A stretch of DNA of 64,000 nt from assembly GCF_000526215.1 (NCBI RefSeq), contig NZ_JAFQ01000004.1, positions 8,308,001 through 8,372,000 on the forward strand, read 5' to 3'. Position numbers and translations under genes: made by a program. The DNA is from Nocardia sp. BMG51109 (GTDB lineage: Bacteria; Actinomycetota; Actinomycetes; Mycobacteriales; Mycobacteriaceae). The notes under the pieces were generated by a model that saw only the letters and a program-made list of their open reading frames with translations, did no database searches and had not been told where the DNA came from. Every line of letters starts with the position of its first letter. Position 1 is the stretch's first letter. Positions 28,681-38,498 of the stretch are shown here, one piece after another.

Positions 28681-28850
28681 TGGAGTCCCCGAATTCAACA
28701 GCATGGCGACTCGGGCCCGCACAGCCGTTGACGTTGACAGCTCCGACATCGGCGATGTCTACCGAGCTGACAACCGGTCACTGATCAGCGGCTGCCGGCC
28801 GGTCGCATCGCACCAAACTCTCGACACGACAGTGACTTCCAGAGCATGCT

Positions 28851-30323
28851 ATGGGCATGCGGCAAGCAGACTTTACCGTGGGCGGACTGTATGCGTACCC
28901 AACATTCAACCCGCACGACGGCCCGCCCGCCGCCGCTCAGGTAGAGGTTGTCACGATCGACGGAGGCGGACAGGTCACGGTTGTCGTCGTCGATCCTGGA
29001 CCGAAACCCAAGCACTCATGGCAAAAGCGCCCACGCCGGAACGAACGTCTCCAACTCGCTACGCGAGCAGTCTCCTGTCCGTGGGATCAGTGGGAGGAAC
29101 GAGCCGCCGCCGAAGCCGCGGAAGAGGTCGAGCGCGAGGCCCGGGTCAGCACATGGCGGCAAGACTACGAGCAGCGGCGTGTCGACCGTGTTTCGCCGGA
29201 TCCTCACCGAGTGCTACCAACGAAGTATGATGAAACCCGTGAGTATCTTTCAGACGAGGAGCCGGAAACCCTAGCAGCACTCGTGCAAGCGTATATCCAG
29301 CACCGGGGCCTAGGACAGCGTGTGAAACGCGAGAAAATTGAACCTCTTATCTCGCAATTCCCCGTCACGATTGCCCGAGACATCATCGCCGCACTGAGCC
29401 CTCCCGAGGACTGCGCAGCCGATAGCGTTGCAGCCGTGTTCCGCCGTACCGCAGACATACTCGAAGACTCGAGGATCTCGAACATGTCCCGGCGCGGGCG
29501 AAACCGACATGACTACCCTCAGCGATCGTTGATCGGCGAGCCCGAACTAACATTCGTTGCAACCGTGCGTGATCATTTTGCCGCCACCGGCGACGAGCTA
29601 CGCTTGCCCTGGGTACCCCGGATGCCGGAATGGCTCGACGACGAGGACCGCGTGCTGGCTGAAACTTTCGGATGGTTGCGGGTCGGTGTCGCAGACACCG
29701 GAGGCCAGCTAATTCATTCGGTCGGGTGCCGCAGCGTGAATTCGCGCTCACTGGAACATGCAGATCATATTCCACTCTGGGCAATCCTCGTTGAGAATAA
29801 GCGGCTACTGTGCTCCGTGTGTGGCGGTCCCGGATTCCGGGATTTAGTTCCGCTTGCTGAATTCATTGCGGCTGTGGATGTCTGGAGCGCACGGAACCGA
29901 GACTCTGTTGAACCGTGGCAACGGATCGCACTCTTGAGGTTGATCGCCGCTAGCGCGTATGCGCGAGCGGCAGCGGAGGAACCGGAAGTCACTCTCGCTG
30001 GTCGGATCACCGAAACGTTGGGTGTAGCGCCACCGGGACGGGAAGGCTGGCAAGCCTATCATCTTCTCAATCGCTCGACGCAAACGGTGCTCGATTCCAC
30101 CGACGACGATGACATTCCGACCGTCGACGAGGAGAATATCCTGGCGCTCTGCCGTACGCGATTGACGTTGGTCGAGCAACAGCTTCCAAACACCATGCGA
30201 CCAGATCCGTTAGCGGACAGTGCCAACGCTACCGACATCCGCCGTCGATACCGACAGTTGCACGACACGATCGAGATACCGGGACTCGACCGGTTGCTCT
30301 TCGGGCTCCCTGGCGCTATTTGA
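28851..30323 (+). CDS. Large unknown protein with a possible zinc site, module D
   Basis: 490 residues from ATG 28851. The N-terminal ~45 residues (FTVGGLYAYPTFNPHDG) look like a small beta domain, followed by a charged coiled-coil-like region (EERAAAEAAEEVEREARVS). The middle holds HSVGCRS and CSVCGGPGF, possibly a zinc site; the C-terminal part is helical. I recognise no family. It is followed by a convergent unknown gene. Confidence 0.6.
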   Translation: MGMRQADFTVGGLYAYPTFNPHDGPPAAAQVEVVTIDGGGQVTVVVVDPGPKPKHSWQKRPRRNERLQLATRAVSCPWDQWEERAAAEAAEEVEREARVSTWRQDYEQRRVDRVSPDPHRVLPTKYDETREYLSDEEPETLAALVQAYIQHRGLGQRVKREKIEPLISQFPVTIARDIIAALSPPEDCAADSVAAVFRRTADILEDSRISNMSRRGRNRHDYPQRSLIGEPELTFVATVRDHFAATGDELRLPWVPRMPEWLDDEDRVLAETFGWLRVGVADTGGQLIHSVGCRSVNSRSLEHADHIPLWAILVENKRLLCSVCGGPGFRDLVPLAEFIAAVDVWSARNRDSVEPWQRIALLRLIAASAYARAAAEEPEVTLAGRITETLGVAPPGREGWQAYHLLNRSTQTVLDSTDDDDIPTVDEENILALCRTRLTLVEQQLPNTMRPDPLADSANATDIRRRYRQLHDTIEIPGLDRLLFGLPGAI

Positions 30324-30450
30324 TCATTGGAGACAGCACAGGTCACCGACAGTGCGGAACGTCATCAGCCAACATGGCGATGGCGAAGTGCCACCCGGGC
30401 ACCTTAGACCCGGTTGCCCACATATCGCGGCGCCGCGCCATCGCCGGCAC

Positions 30451-31806
30451 TCACTCGCCGTTCAGATACGCTTCGAGCGCCGCCCGGACGGAAACACCCA
30501 TGCGGTAGGCGGCGGGTATCAGCCCTCCTCCGCTGCCAGGGTGCGGATTCCCGGTGAAGGCCGTCTGAAGGATCTCGGCACTGCGACGATCCATGAGTTC
30601 ACGTACGTCCTCAGGAATCTCCCGGGAGTCGTAAACAAGGAAGCGCCCTCTCGCGAGATGGGTCTTAGGCCGCCAACCCAGATTTCGCGCGGCCTGCCGA
30701 GCGGCCCTACGCAAGTCCACGAGACCGTGTTGGCCCACGATGGCCTCAGTCAACGCGGGAGCCAGAAGTAGCTCTCCGCCAAATCCGCGGTTGGCAGGAT
30801 CCAAGGAGTTTCGCATGTCGACTTGCAGGCAGTCGACCAGATGCGCATAGGTCGCCGGACCGGATATTGGCTTGGCGTTCAACCGTTGAACGACCCGCTG
30901 ATGACGGCGCTCAGACAACTCGTCCTCGAAAGGATCTACGGGCGCTGTCATTGGGTCCACGCGAGCCTCATCGACGTCCGCTACCGAGGACTCCCCGCGA
31001 TCACCGTCACGGGTAGCCAACAGGACGTCGAATACCTCGATGATCCATTCGACTGAAGCCGATCCGACACCGCCATAGGAACGAGGCTTGTCCCACCACA
31101 CGTTCGTCCATACGGGATAAATGCGCGCCATCTTGCCGGCGTCAAATGCATCAACCGCAATTCGCAGGCCTTCACGCAGAGGCCGACTAACGAAGTCTTC
31201 GCCACGAAGTTCCCCGATCACCCAACTGGTCCACACGACAGTCGGCCGCAACCCAAACGGTGGCGCCCAGCCCCCAGGATGAGGATCGTCATAGCGGACA
31301 TGAGGCCTTTCGGTTCGCGCTTCCGGTTCCCACTGGAGGAGTCCGTCATCACCTTCGACAATTTCCCACCGGACCGCGAGGTCGTCGTGGCCGGTTATCA
31401 ATCCGAACAGTTCATCGACACCGTTCCACCCCTTCGGCAGGGTATCGAGGCTCTCCGGAAACCAGTCAACGGTGAAGATCGGACCTTGGTCGCCATACCG
31501 ACCGAGCCGAGATTCACTGCAATGGTGTTGAATGTACCGCTCGATTGATTCGGCAACTGCGCTAGGAAGCTGGCCCAGGGTCTCCGGCAATTGATGCTTA
31601 CCGATGTCCGCCGGGTCCTTGCGCTCCGGGTCTGCAAGGTACATGTTCAGATCGGTGATCAGGACATCCACCAAGGCCAGCTGGTCACGGCCGACAGTAG
31701 TCACGAGGTCCAAAGAGTCGGCTCGCGCCCAGAATTCGTTTCCGCGGTCCAGAGCATAGACATGGGCCTTAGACGGAGTCCGGTACGCGACGAATTGCAT
31801 AATCAC
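30451..31806 (-). CDS. Large unknown protein of module D
   Basis: 451 residues from GTG 31806 (an ATG two codons later is equally likely). Recognisable features are few: VDWFPESLDTLPKGWNGVDE, PTVVWTSWVIGELRGEDFVS and a C-terminal helical part with AARQAARNLGWRPKTH. No membrane segments or nucleotide-binding motifs are visible. It faces the gene ending at 30323, so the pair may be two parts of one island system or independent cargo. Confidence 0.55.
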   Translation of the reverse strand: MIMQFVAYRTPSKAHVYALDRGNEFWARADSLDLVTTVGRDQLALVDVLITDLNMYLADPERKDPADIGKHQLPETLGQLPSAVAESIERYIQHHCSESRLGRYGDQGPIFTVDWFPESLDTLPKGWNGVDELFGLITGHDDLAVRWEIVEGDDGLLQWEPEARTERPHVRYDDPHPGGWAPPFGLRPTVVWTSWVIGELRGEDFVSRPLREGLRIAVDAFDAGKMARIYPVWTNVWWDKPRSYGGVGSASVEWIIEVFDVLLATRDGDRGESSVADVDEARVDPMTAPVDPFEDELSERRHQRVVQRLNAKPISGPATYAHLVDCLQVDMRNSLDPANRGFGGELLLAPALTEAIVGQHGLVDLRRAARQAARNLGWRPKTHLARGRFLVYDSREIPEDVRELMDRRSAEILQTAFTGNPHPGSGGGLIPAAYRMGVSVRAALEAYLNGE

Positions 31807-32076
31807 GGTTCGCTATCAACCTTCTCGAGTGGCCGAACAAGACGTCTGCACCCTTAAGAAGCACAGCGGCGCGAGCCCGACTCGATCAGTGGCATTTTTC
31901 GTCACATCGCCACCGTCCGAATCGGCGTGGTGTCCCATTCGGCGTCCGAGGCTAGCAACATCACGACGCTACCACGGCCAGACGCTGCGCGGTAGGTATA
32001 TCGCCACGCCGAGAAGAGTTACCGCGAGCGCAACCGCCGAGCCGCAGGTCACCCGATTCAGCGGCGCGCCGGAGCG

Positions 32077-32640
32077 CTACCCTTCAGCAGCGAGCTGGCC
32101 GCACGCCGCAGCGATCTCCTGACCGCGGGTGTCGCGGACGGTGCACGGCACTCCCTGGGCGTTGACGCGCCGAACGAACTCTCGCTCAACAGGTTTCGGG
32201 GACGCATCCCACTTACTACCCGGCGTCGGATTCAGCGGGATCAAGTTCACGTGTACCCGAGAGCCCAAGGCCTTGTGCAGCTTGGAACCCAGCATGTCCG
32301 CACGCCAGGGATGGTCGTTGATATCGCGGATCAGTGCATACTCGACCGACACCCGACGACCCGACTTATCCGCGTAATACCTTGCCGCATCAAGAACCTC
32401 AGCTACCGACCACCGATTGTTCACCGGCACCAACGTGTCCCGCAACTCATCATCCGGAGTATGCAGCGACACAGCCAAAGTCACCGACAAACCCTCATCG
32501 GCCAGCCTTCGAATCGCCGGAGCAAGTCCGACCGTCGACACCACCACGTTGCGCTGCGAAATACCCAGACCATCCGGTGACGACGACGTAATCCGGCGAA
32601 CCGCACGAACTACACGGGCGTAGTTCGCTAAGGGCTCACC
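32077..32640 (-). pseudogene. rlmN 3'-half copy F5
   Basis: A 564-nt, frame-intact copy starting [20 protein letters not shown] and ending ACGQLAAEG, very similar to the intact gene. An ATG in the junction motif gives [12 protein letters not shown]. It was the right end of module D before module E inserted, and is the most recently displaced half. Confidence 0.92.
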
Positions 32641-32661
32641 GATCATTACCCTCATACAAAC
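32632..32661. other. Island junction motif at F5
   Basis: The GEP codons pass into ACCCTCATACAAAC, identical over 14 bases to the F2 junction, and the next ~40 bases are similar to those beyond F2. It marks the left end of module E. Confidence 0.65.
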
Positions 32662-32936
32662 TTGTCGACCTGCGGAAATAGGTGCGCGTTGTCCAATACC
32701 GCTCTCCATCTGATCAGTGATCAGAAGCCACAGCACCACCGTCGATGCGCGCACCAGTAGTTGGGTTGGTGCACAAACCGGGCGGCGAGCGGCCCCGGCC
32801 CGTGACTGCACGTTCACTGGTCGTGGGTGGCGGTTAGGACGTGGTCGAGATCCCATCAGTCTCCGGCTGCAGCGTGCGGGCTTTGTAGATTCTGCAGGTC
32901 ATCATGTCATCTCGACGAGCCTCGTGCCGGTGCCGG

Positions 32937-35900
32937 CTACTCGTCCGGTGCTGTGCCGTTCTTTGCCTGTTGGATTACTTCTCGAGGGGTCAGCGGGTTT
33001 TTGGGGTGATGGCTGAGACAGTTGGGTGTGCGTATTCGCTCGAAGGGAGAGCTTTCGGTGCTGGCGTAAAACTGTCCGACCTGCAGTGCACCGACATGAT
33101 CGAGCGTTCCGCCCAGCGCCTGTGCGATTTCTCGCGCCGCGCCCACCTGAACGGGCGCGATCAGCTTGCCGATGAATAGTGTCGCCGAGTTGCCCGGGAT
33201 CTGATTGTTCAGCCCCTTCGGTGCCTGGGTCGCGAAGATCAGGCCGAGGCCGTACTTCCGCGCTTGTCCTGCAAGTCTCACCGTACTTTGGGTGCTAGGT
33301 GTGGATGGGCCCGCTGGAGCAAGGGTCTGCGCCTCATCCATGACGAAGAGAGCGCTCAGTGGCTTGCGGTCGTTCGCAGGATTGTTCTTGATCCACGTGA
33401 ACAGCTCCCCCTGAAGCTGATTGACGAACCCTTGTCGCTGCTCCTCCGTCGGTAGTCCCACGAAGCTGATCACCGAGACCCGCGCCTTTTTGCCGTGTGC
33501 CGGGGTCAACAGCGTGCCCAGGTCCACTGGCTCGTCCGTGTCGCCGAACAGCGGATCGATGATCCGTGCCGCTTGAAGGGATGTTGCCAGCTCGGCCGCC
33601 AGTGCTGGGGCGTGGTCGATCGTGCTCACGCCGTCCGGGAGATCGGCCAAGAGCCTGATGAATCCGTCCAGCCTCCGATTGCCGCCGCGTGCGTAGTGTG
33701 TCAGCGCTTCCCGCAGGACCGCGAGACTCCATGATGCCTTCTTGGTCTTCCCGGTTATTTTCGCCCGCGCGGCCAGCAGACCCAGACTGACATCTACGGC
33801 ACCGAGGAGGGCATCTTCGTCGCCGCGGACGCTGGCGAAATCCGGCAGAGGCTGGAAGCACAACGGCCGCCCGCCCTGCCACCCCGGCGTCCACACGAGG
33901 ACCTCAGTGTCCGCAAGATACCGATCGGCAAGCCGAGCATCGCCGGATCGCCACCCCTTGGGCAACTCCGACCAGGCATCGCCGAGCCGAGCCAAATCGT
34001 TGTTCGGGTCGAGCACGATCGCCGATACCCCGCGCAGAGCGCACTCCTCGATCAGCCGACGGACCAGCACGGTCTTGCCGGATCCCGATGCGCCGATGAT
34101 CGTGATATGCCGTGGAAACGTCTCGAGCGCGATCTGCATCGGTATTTCGCCGGACAGAGTTTCGCCTACTCCGACACAGGACGGATCGGCTTCCTCCGGA
34201 TCTTCCGGTTCCGTCGGCTCATCCAGTGCCACGCTCGGCTCCCGCGCCATGGAGCCGAGGATCCCGTCCAGCAACTCGGTCTTGGTCGCCGGTTGGCGGG
34301 TGATCAGCCAAGCCTCCAGTCCGGATGGCTTGTGCCGCAACAGTGTCTCGAGTGCGCTGAACGTTCGGAGGTCGTCGTCGGTCACCGGAAGATCGAGGCC
34401 GCCGGCCTCTTTGAGCGCCGCCACCTGCTCGCCAGTCGTCTTACCTCCCGGCCATTTCGAGTTCCGCAGGATTACCAAGTGCTGGGTGCCGCCCGGGCGC
34501 AGTCCGGATTCGAGTCGGGCGTTGCGCAGTTTGGTCTGTGCCGCACGGGGATTCGGATGAGCGATCGCCCGGAAGGCCCAATTCTCTTGGGCTTCGGTTT
34601 CTTCATCCAGCGTGCGCCGAAGCCGTGCGTGGAGTGCCGGAGATTTGGTGCCGGGAGAGGGGTCGACTGTCCACTCCGCGCCGCTGTCCTCCTGCTCGAT
34701 CTTCCACGCGGTAAGCGCTGCTGCCAGCAACTTCGGCATGATCCGGTCCTCGTGCGCCGGGTCCAGCGTGGAGCGGACGTCGGAATGCTCTTTCAACTCG
34801 GCGAATTCGCGATCGATCGGTGAAAGGTCTTGCGCTGCCATGGTTCCGTCGAGCTGTTCCCGTTCGGCATCCAGACGCTCCAGTTCGGATACCCGGCCAG
34901 TGACCACGCAGTGATGTATGTGCGCGTCGACTCGTTGCAGCAGTGCTCTGGGGGTGAATTGGTTCGCGATACCGTCGAAGGCGCGCTCAGCAATCGGCCA
35001 GGTCGGGTATGGCGGATGGAACCCGGCCTCGGCATAGGGGACGGCCAGTCGCTTCGCCGTCATCGTCCGGGCGATTGCAGGGTCCGCGATCCGGCCTAGC
35101 GTGCCGACCTCACGAAACCTGTCGGCAACGGTGGCGAACACGGTATCGCGTATCAATCCCCAGGTCGGCGTGATGCAGGCGATGAGAGTCATCGTGCGGC
35201 GTGTGCTCTCTCGCAATGTCATCAGTCCCAAGGCGGCATCGGTCAGGGAGAGCCGGGTCGGATCGGGGTCGGCGTGACGACCCGACTGGTCGGCGATGGC
35301 GTCGAGCTGGTCGATCGCGATCACCGTGGGACCGGTCAAAGCCAGCAGCCAGGACACGCTGCGGACAATGCGTTGCGGCGACACCGGTTTCGGCCGCAGG
35401 CCCCAGCCACGACGCTCGCCGGGGGAGAGCTCGTTCAGCGAGCCGAGGTAGTCACCGCCGAGCGTGCTGAGGCCATCATCGTCGGCCCCGTAGAGAACCA
35501 GCGCTCGTAAGGCCTCCTTGCATTCCTGCGCCACCAGCGGGTCGATCTTGCGCACGGCGGCGACGAACAGGTCGAGATCCTTCTTGGAAGGCCTGGCTGC
35601 GCCCGTAATTGCGGCACTCTGCTCCGGCGACATTCCCGCTTTTTGCGCCAGTCGCTGCAACAGCACGGTTAGTTGGCTCTCGCCGACCGCGTTGGGTCGC
35701 AACAGGTCTCGCCTGACAGAAAGCAGAACCCCAGTCCAGAAGTCGCCGGCCTGCTCCAGGTCTACCAGGAAGAAATAGCCGCTCTCCTGCTGCGCTTTGC
35801 GACGAACCCAACCGAGCAGGTGGGTCTTGCCCGCACCGCGTTGGCCCTTCAGCACCAGGCCGATGGGACTCGGCCGCTCACTCGCTACGGCATCCCGCAG

Positions 35901-36041
35901 ACCGCCGGACACTTCGCGATCGACCTCGACATGCATGCCGTCGACATGGAACGGCGTATCGCTCCATACATCATCCGGTGTCAGCGCCCAGTTGAAACGC
36001 ACCGCCGCGAGCGCACGCAACTCATCTTCGGTCACGCTCAT
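32937..36041 (-). CDS. Fused AAA ATPase and HerA-like ATPase
   Basis: 1034 residues containing two P-loop ATPase modules. The first has Walker A LKGQRGAGKTH near residue 70 and Walker B TVIAIDQLDAIADQ near 245. The second is HerA-like, with Walker A IIGASGSGKTVLVRRL near 665, Walker B SALFVMDEAQTLAP near 910 and the following ARKYGLGLIFATQAPKGL. Stand-alone HerA proteins pair with nucleases in repair and anti-phage complexes; here the nuclease-like partner is encoded three genes upstream. The ATG shares one base with the previous stop. Last gene of the module E operon. The double-ATPase fusion is unusual. Confidence 0.8.
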   Translation of the reverse strand: MSVTEDELRALAAVRFNWALTPDDVWSDTPFHVDGMHVEVDREVSGGLRDAVASERPSPIGLVLKGQRGAGKTHLLGWVRRKAQQESGYFFLVDLEQAGDFWTGVLLSVRRDLLRPNAVGESQLTVLLQRLAQKAGMSPEQSAAITGAARPSKKDLDLFVAAVRKIDPLVAQECKEALRALVLYGADDDGLSTLGGDYLGSLNELSPGERRGWGLRPKPVSPQRIVRSVSWLLALTGPTVIAIDQLDAIADQSGRHADPDPTRLSLTDAALGLMTLRESTRRTMTLIACITPTWGLIRDTVFATVADRFREVGTLGRIADPAIARTMTAKRLAVPYAEAGFHPPYPTWPIAERAFDGIANQFTPRALLQRVDAHIHHCVVTGRVSELERLDAEREQLDGTMAAQDLSPIDREFAELKEHSDVRSTLDPAHEDRIMPKLLAAALTAWKIEQEDSGAEWTVDPSPGTKSPALHARLRRTLDEETEAQENWAFRAIAHPNPRAAQTKLRNARLESGLRPGGTQHLVILRNSKWPGGKTTGEQVAALKEAGGLDLPVTDDDLRTFSALETLLRHKPSGLEAWLITRQPATKTELLDGILGSMAREPSVALDEPTEPEDPEEADPSCVGVGETLSGEIPMQIALETFPRHITIIGASGSGKTVLVRRLIEECALRGVSAIVLDPNNDLARLGDAWSELPKGWRSGDARLADRYLADTEVLVWTPGWQGGRPLCFQPLPDFASVRGDEDALLGAVDVSLGLLAARAKITGKTKKASWSLAVLREALTHYARGGNRRLDGFIRLLADLPDGVSTIDHAPALAAELATSLQAARIIDPLFGDTDEPVDLGTLLTPAHGKKARVSVISFVGLPTEEQRQGFVNQLQGELFTWIKNNPANDRKPLSALFVMDEAQTLAPAGPSTPSTQSTVRLAGQARKYGLGLIFATQAPKGLNNQIPGNSATLFIGKLIAPVQVGAAREIAQALGGTLDHVGALQVGQFYASTESSPFERIRTPNCLSHHPKNPLTPREVIQQAKNGTAPDE

Positions 36042-36688
36042 CAGGACTCGATCGCCAGCAGATGAACATCCTGTATGCCGATACGCAGGGCCCCCGCACG
36101 ATCCTTGGCGGTCAGAACCTTCTGGTCCTCCTGGGGCGCCAAGGTTACGCCGCCAACCTGATTCAACCGGTGTAGTGCCTCGTCCACCTCGGCACGCGGG
36201 AATCCGTTGAGCTTGCGACGCAAGTCGGTGAGGTTGACATAGTCGCCGGGCCGCTGGACCAGGGTCCGGTAGGCCGCGCGGATATGATTCTCGAGCGAGA
36301 TCGCAGAGTCGGGTTCAACGGAGGCTGGCCCGATGGAGAAGACGTCCGCGAGGCCCTTCTCGACGTGATCCAGATAATGGCCGATGCTGGCGAGTACGGC
36401 GTACAGAGCCTTGCCGAGAGATTCCTCGCGCGATGTTCGTGGACGGCCTGCCTGCAACTCGTCTGTACACCAGTGCCATCCGCGGTCGGTCAGTTCGTGG
36501 GTGTAGGGCGCGCGGCCATTCGTTCGGACGCTTGATACCAGTCCCAGGTCATTGAGCCGGATACGGGGCGTGCCATCCAAGCGGAGCCCGTGTCGTTCGT
36601 CCATCTCGGTGTTGGACAGCCCGCCCCCCTCTGCCATCAGTATGAGCATCACGGCCCGCTGCCTGACGCTCAGTTTCTCGTCGGGCAT
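36041..36688 (-). CDS. Winged-helix protein of the HerA/DUF4365 operon
   Basis: 215 residues. The N-terminus (LSVRQRAVMLILMAEGGGLS, NTEMDERHGL) and the next segment (YTHELTDRGWHWCTDEL) form a predicted winged helix; the C-terminal part (YVNLTDLRRKLNGFPRAEVD) looks like a second small helical bundle. A good AAAGGAG site precedes the ATG, and the stop shares a base with the HerA start. It may sense or adapt DNA for the ATPase. Family unknown. Confidence 0.65.
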   Translation of the reverse strand: MPDEKLSVRQRAVMLILMAEGGGLSNTEMDERHGLRLDGTPRIRLNDLGLVSSVRTNGRAPYTHELTDRGWHWCTDELQAGRPRTSREESLGKALYAVLASIGHYLDHVEKGLADVFSIGPASVEPDSAISLENHIRAAYRTLVQRPGDYVNLTDLRRKLNGFPRAEVDEALHRLNQVGGVTLAPQEDQKVLTAKDRAGALRIGIQDVHLLAIES

Positions 36689-36698
36689 TTCTGCTCCT

Positions 36699-37766
36699 TT
36701 ACCGGTCCAGTACTTCGAAGTCGTCTGTTATCAGTTCCGCACGCGCGCCTGTTTCCGAGAGCACGCCGCGAGCGCGGATGCGATGCCGCTCTCTGTGTGC
36801 AGTGATCGCGGCATGATAGGAGTCCTGCCCCATCAGTCGGACCCATAGCACGCGCCGGTTGCCCTTAGCACCGGAAACCTCGCCGCGGACCCGAATACGC
36901 CAGCGGTCCGCATGAGCCGGCTGGTCGTGAAGACTTTCGACTATGCCCGTCACGGTGACCTCACCAGAGGGACCGTGGCGGCGCAGTCGATCGGCTGCGG
37001 CGCTGATGATTTCGGCACTGCCTTCGGGAAACACCACAGTCGTCGACGGCAGGTCGGTCGGCAGCCCTCGGGCCCAACGGAAACCGATTTCGAAGGGCTC
37101 GCCACCTTTGGCACCTGCCAGACCGAGCATGCCTTCGCATAATTCCGCCGACACTCCCGCAGAGACCGTGCCGTCGAACGCCGCGGGACTGCCGGACAGC
37201 GCTGCGTCCCGGACCGCAATTGTCGCGTCCAGCAGTTGCGTAGAGACCTTTCTGGCCAGCTCGGGATCGTCGACCAAGGGCACACGGACAGGGAAAATGT
37301 AGCTACCTGCCCGGGTCGGAGCGAGTTCGACGCGGTCGACGAGTGCGCCGACCGTCTCCGGGGCCTCGCCGGAAAACGTGAAATGGGGGCCCTCGACCAC
37401 CGAACGAGCGGCCGCACTGAACACTGCCATCACGCCGCGCAACGCATTCAGGCCTGCCCGCAGCGTGGTGAATCCGCTCGGCAGGCCGGTCGTGAACGTT
37501 CGGTACCAATGCTGGTCGACGTGTGGAGAGTTGATATCCCGGGCGACCTCCTCCGCGGGGCGCTGTTCGATAGTGGCCAACAGGTCGAGGAGCTCCGATA
37601 CGCGAAGCTTGCTGTCGCCCATGCCGTCTCGCGCGGGCACGAGCACGTTGTAAGTATTCTGATGCGTCCACATCGCGGCGCCACGCCATGATTCGGATCG
37701 TCGTCGCCAGCCTGTGTGCTCCAGATAGCTCGAGATGTCGGCGACGAACAGCTGTCCGTTCACCAT
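36699..37766 (-). CDS. Unknown protein of the HerA/DUF4365 operon, possible OB-fold C-terminus
   Basis: 355 residues from ATG 37766, chosen because AAGGTGA lies five bases upstream; a GTG at 37796 that overlaps the previous stop is the alternative and would imply tight coupling. The N-terminus is LFVADISSYLEHTGWRRRSE. The last ~90 residues (VTVTGIVESLHDQ, RWRIRVRGEVS, RIRARGVLSETGARAELITD) have the alternating pattern of an OB fold and might bind nucleic acid. No family was recognised. Confidence 0.6.
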   Translation of the reverse strand: MVNGQLFVADISSYLEHTGWRRRSESWRGAAMWTHQNTYNVLVPARDGMGDSKLRVSELLDLLATIEQRPAEEVARDINSPHVDQHWYRTFTTGLPSGFTTLRAGLNALRGVMAVFSAAARSVVEGPHFTFSGEAPETVGALVDRVELAPTRAGSYIFPVRVPLVDDPELARKVSTQLLDATIAVRDAALSGSPAAFDGTVSAGVSAELCEGMLGLAGAKGGEPFEIGFRWARGLPTDLPSTTVVFPEGSAEIISAAADRLRRHGPSGEVTVTGIVESLHDQPAHADRWRIRVRGEVSGAKGNRRVLWVRLMGQDSYHAAITAHRERHRIRARGVLSETGARAELITDDFEVLDR

Positions 37767-37792
37767 CGGATCACCTTGTGACAGTGGATAGC

Positions 37793-38302
37793 TCACGCGA
37801 CACCGATCGGGTTGGGTTCGAACAGGCGCAGCAGCGACCGAACAGTCAGGACATTGCCGAGGGGCACCCGGACCTTGCGCCGCCGGGTCGGGCGGGGATC
37901 GGCAATCTGCGGCTCGGTTTCGAGCGATAGGTAGTAGGCCAGGTGCTGCAACATCATCCCGCCGGGTTCGAACCGCGCGTACTCCTTGCGGTCGCTCGGC
38001 ACCGGTAGCAGGAACAGGTAGCGAGGCACGGTGTAGTCAGGGCCGGCGAGCCAGTTGAACTGCTGTTCGGTGAGACTGTCGTAATGCCATTCGCCGCCGA
38101 TCATGTTCGGCTTCGAAGAGGTCTTCACCTGGACTTCTATGGCTGGCGAGGCGAGTCCGCCAGGCTGGCCGGGAAATCTGAACCCGAGATCAATTCCCAC
38201 GCGATCCAGGTCGTACTCGAACACAAGTAGGCCGGCAGCGGACGCCAGAGCACGAATGTAGTCTTGTCCGAACTTGCCTTGGTGATTCTGTGCATCCAGC
38301 AC
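37793..38302 (-). CDS. DUF4365-type nuclease-like protein
   Basis: 169 residues from a GTG with a GGGGAGGA site. The domain resembles DUF4365, a PD-(D/E)xK-like family: QGKFGQDYIRALASAAGLLV at the start, RVGIDLGFRF (candidate catalytic Asp) and AIEVQVKTSS (Gln-x-Lys motif), then LFLLPVPSDRKEYARFEPGG. It is the first gene of a four-gene minus-strand operon ending with the fused AAA/HerA ATPase, so it is the likely nuclease of that system. A promoter lies about 40 bases upstream. Confidence 0.75.
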   Translation of the reverse strand: MLDAQNHQGKFGQDYIRALASAAGLLVFEYDLDRVGIDLGFRFPGQPGGLASPAIEVQVKTSSKPNMIGGEWHYDSLTEQQFNWLAGPDYTVPRYLFLLPVPSDRKEYARFEPGGMMLQHLAYYLSLETEPQIADPRPTRRRKVRVPLGNVLTVRSLLRLFEPNPIGVA

Positions 38303-38339
38303 GACGTCCTCCCCACGGCGGCCGAAAAGGCCCTCTAAG

Positions 38340-38369
38340 ACGTTACGTCCATGACGAAAACTCTGTCAA
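38340..38369 (-). promoter_or_regulatory. Promoter of the HerA/DUF4365 operon
   Basis: On the minus strand TTGACA (38364-38369) and TAACGT (38340-38345) are 18 bases apart, giving a start near 38333 and a leader of about 30 bases to the GTG at 38302. Confidence 0.5.
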
Positions 38370-38468
38370 CCACTGAGATTTCGATGGAGCTCCTTGGTCA
38401 AGTTCGGGATGCTCACCGCCCGAGGTACTTTCGCCGAGCTATACGGCTAGGGTCTGTGTCGAAGTGTG

Positions 38469-38498
38469 GTGAGGGCGGGCAGTTGGGCCCGCCCTCAC
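38469..38498 (-). terminator. Hairpin terminator downstream of rlmN
   Basis: GTGAGGGCGGGC and GCCCGCCCTCAC form a perfect 12-bp stem with a six-base loop. There is no T-run, which is common for actinobacterial terminators. It would separate rlmN transcription from the module E operon. Confidence 0.55.
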
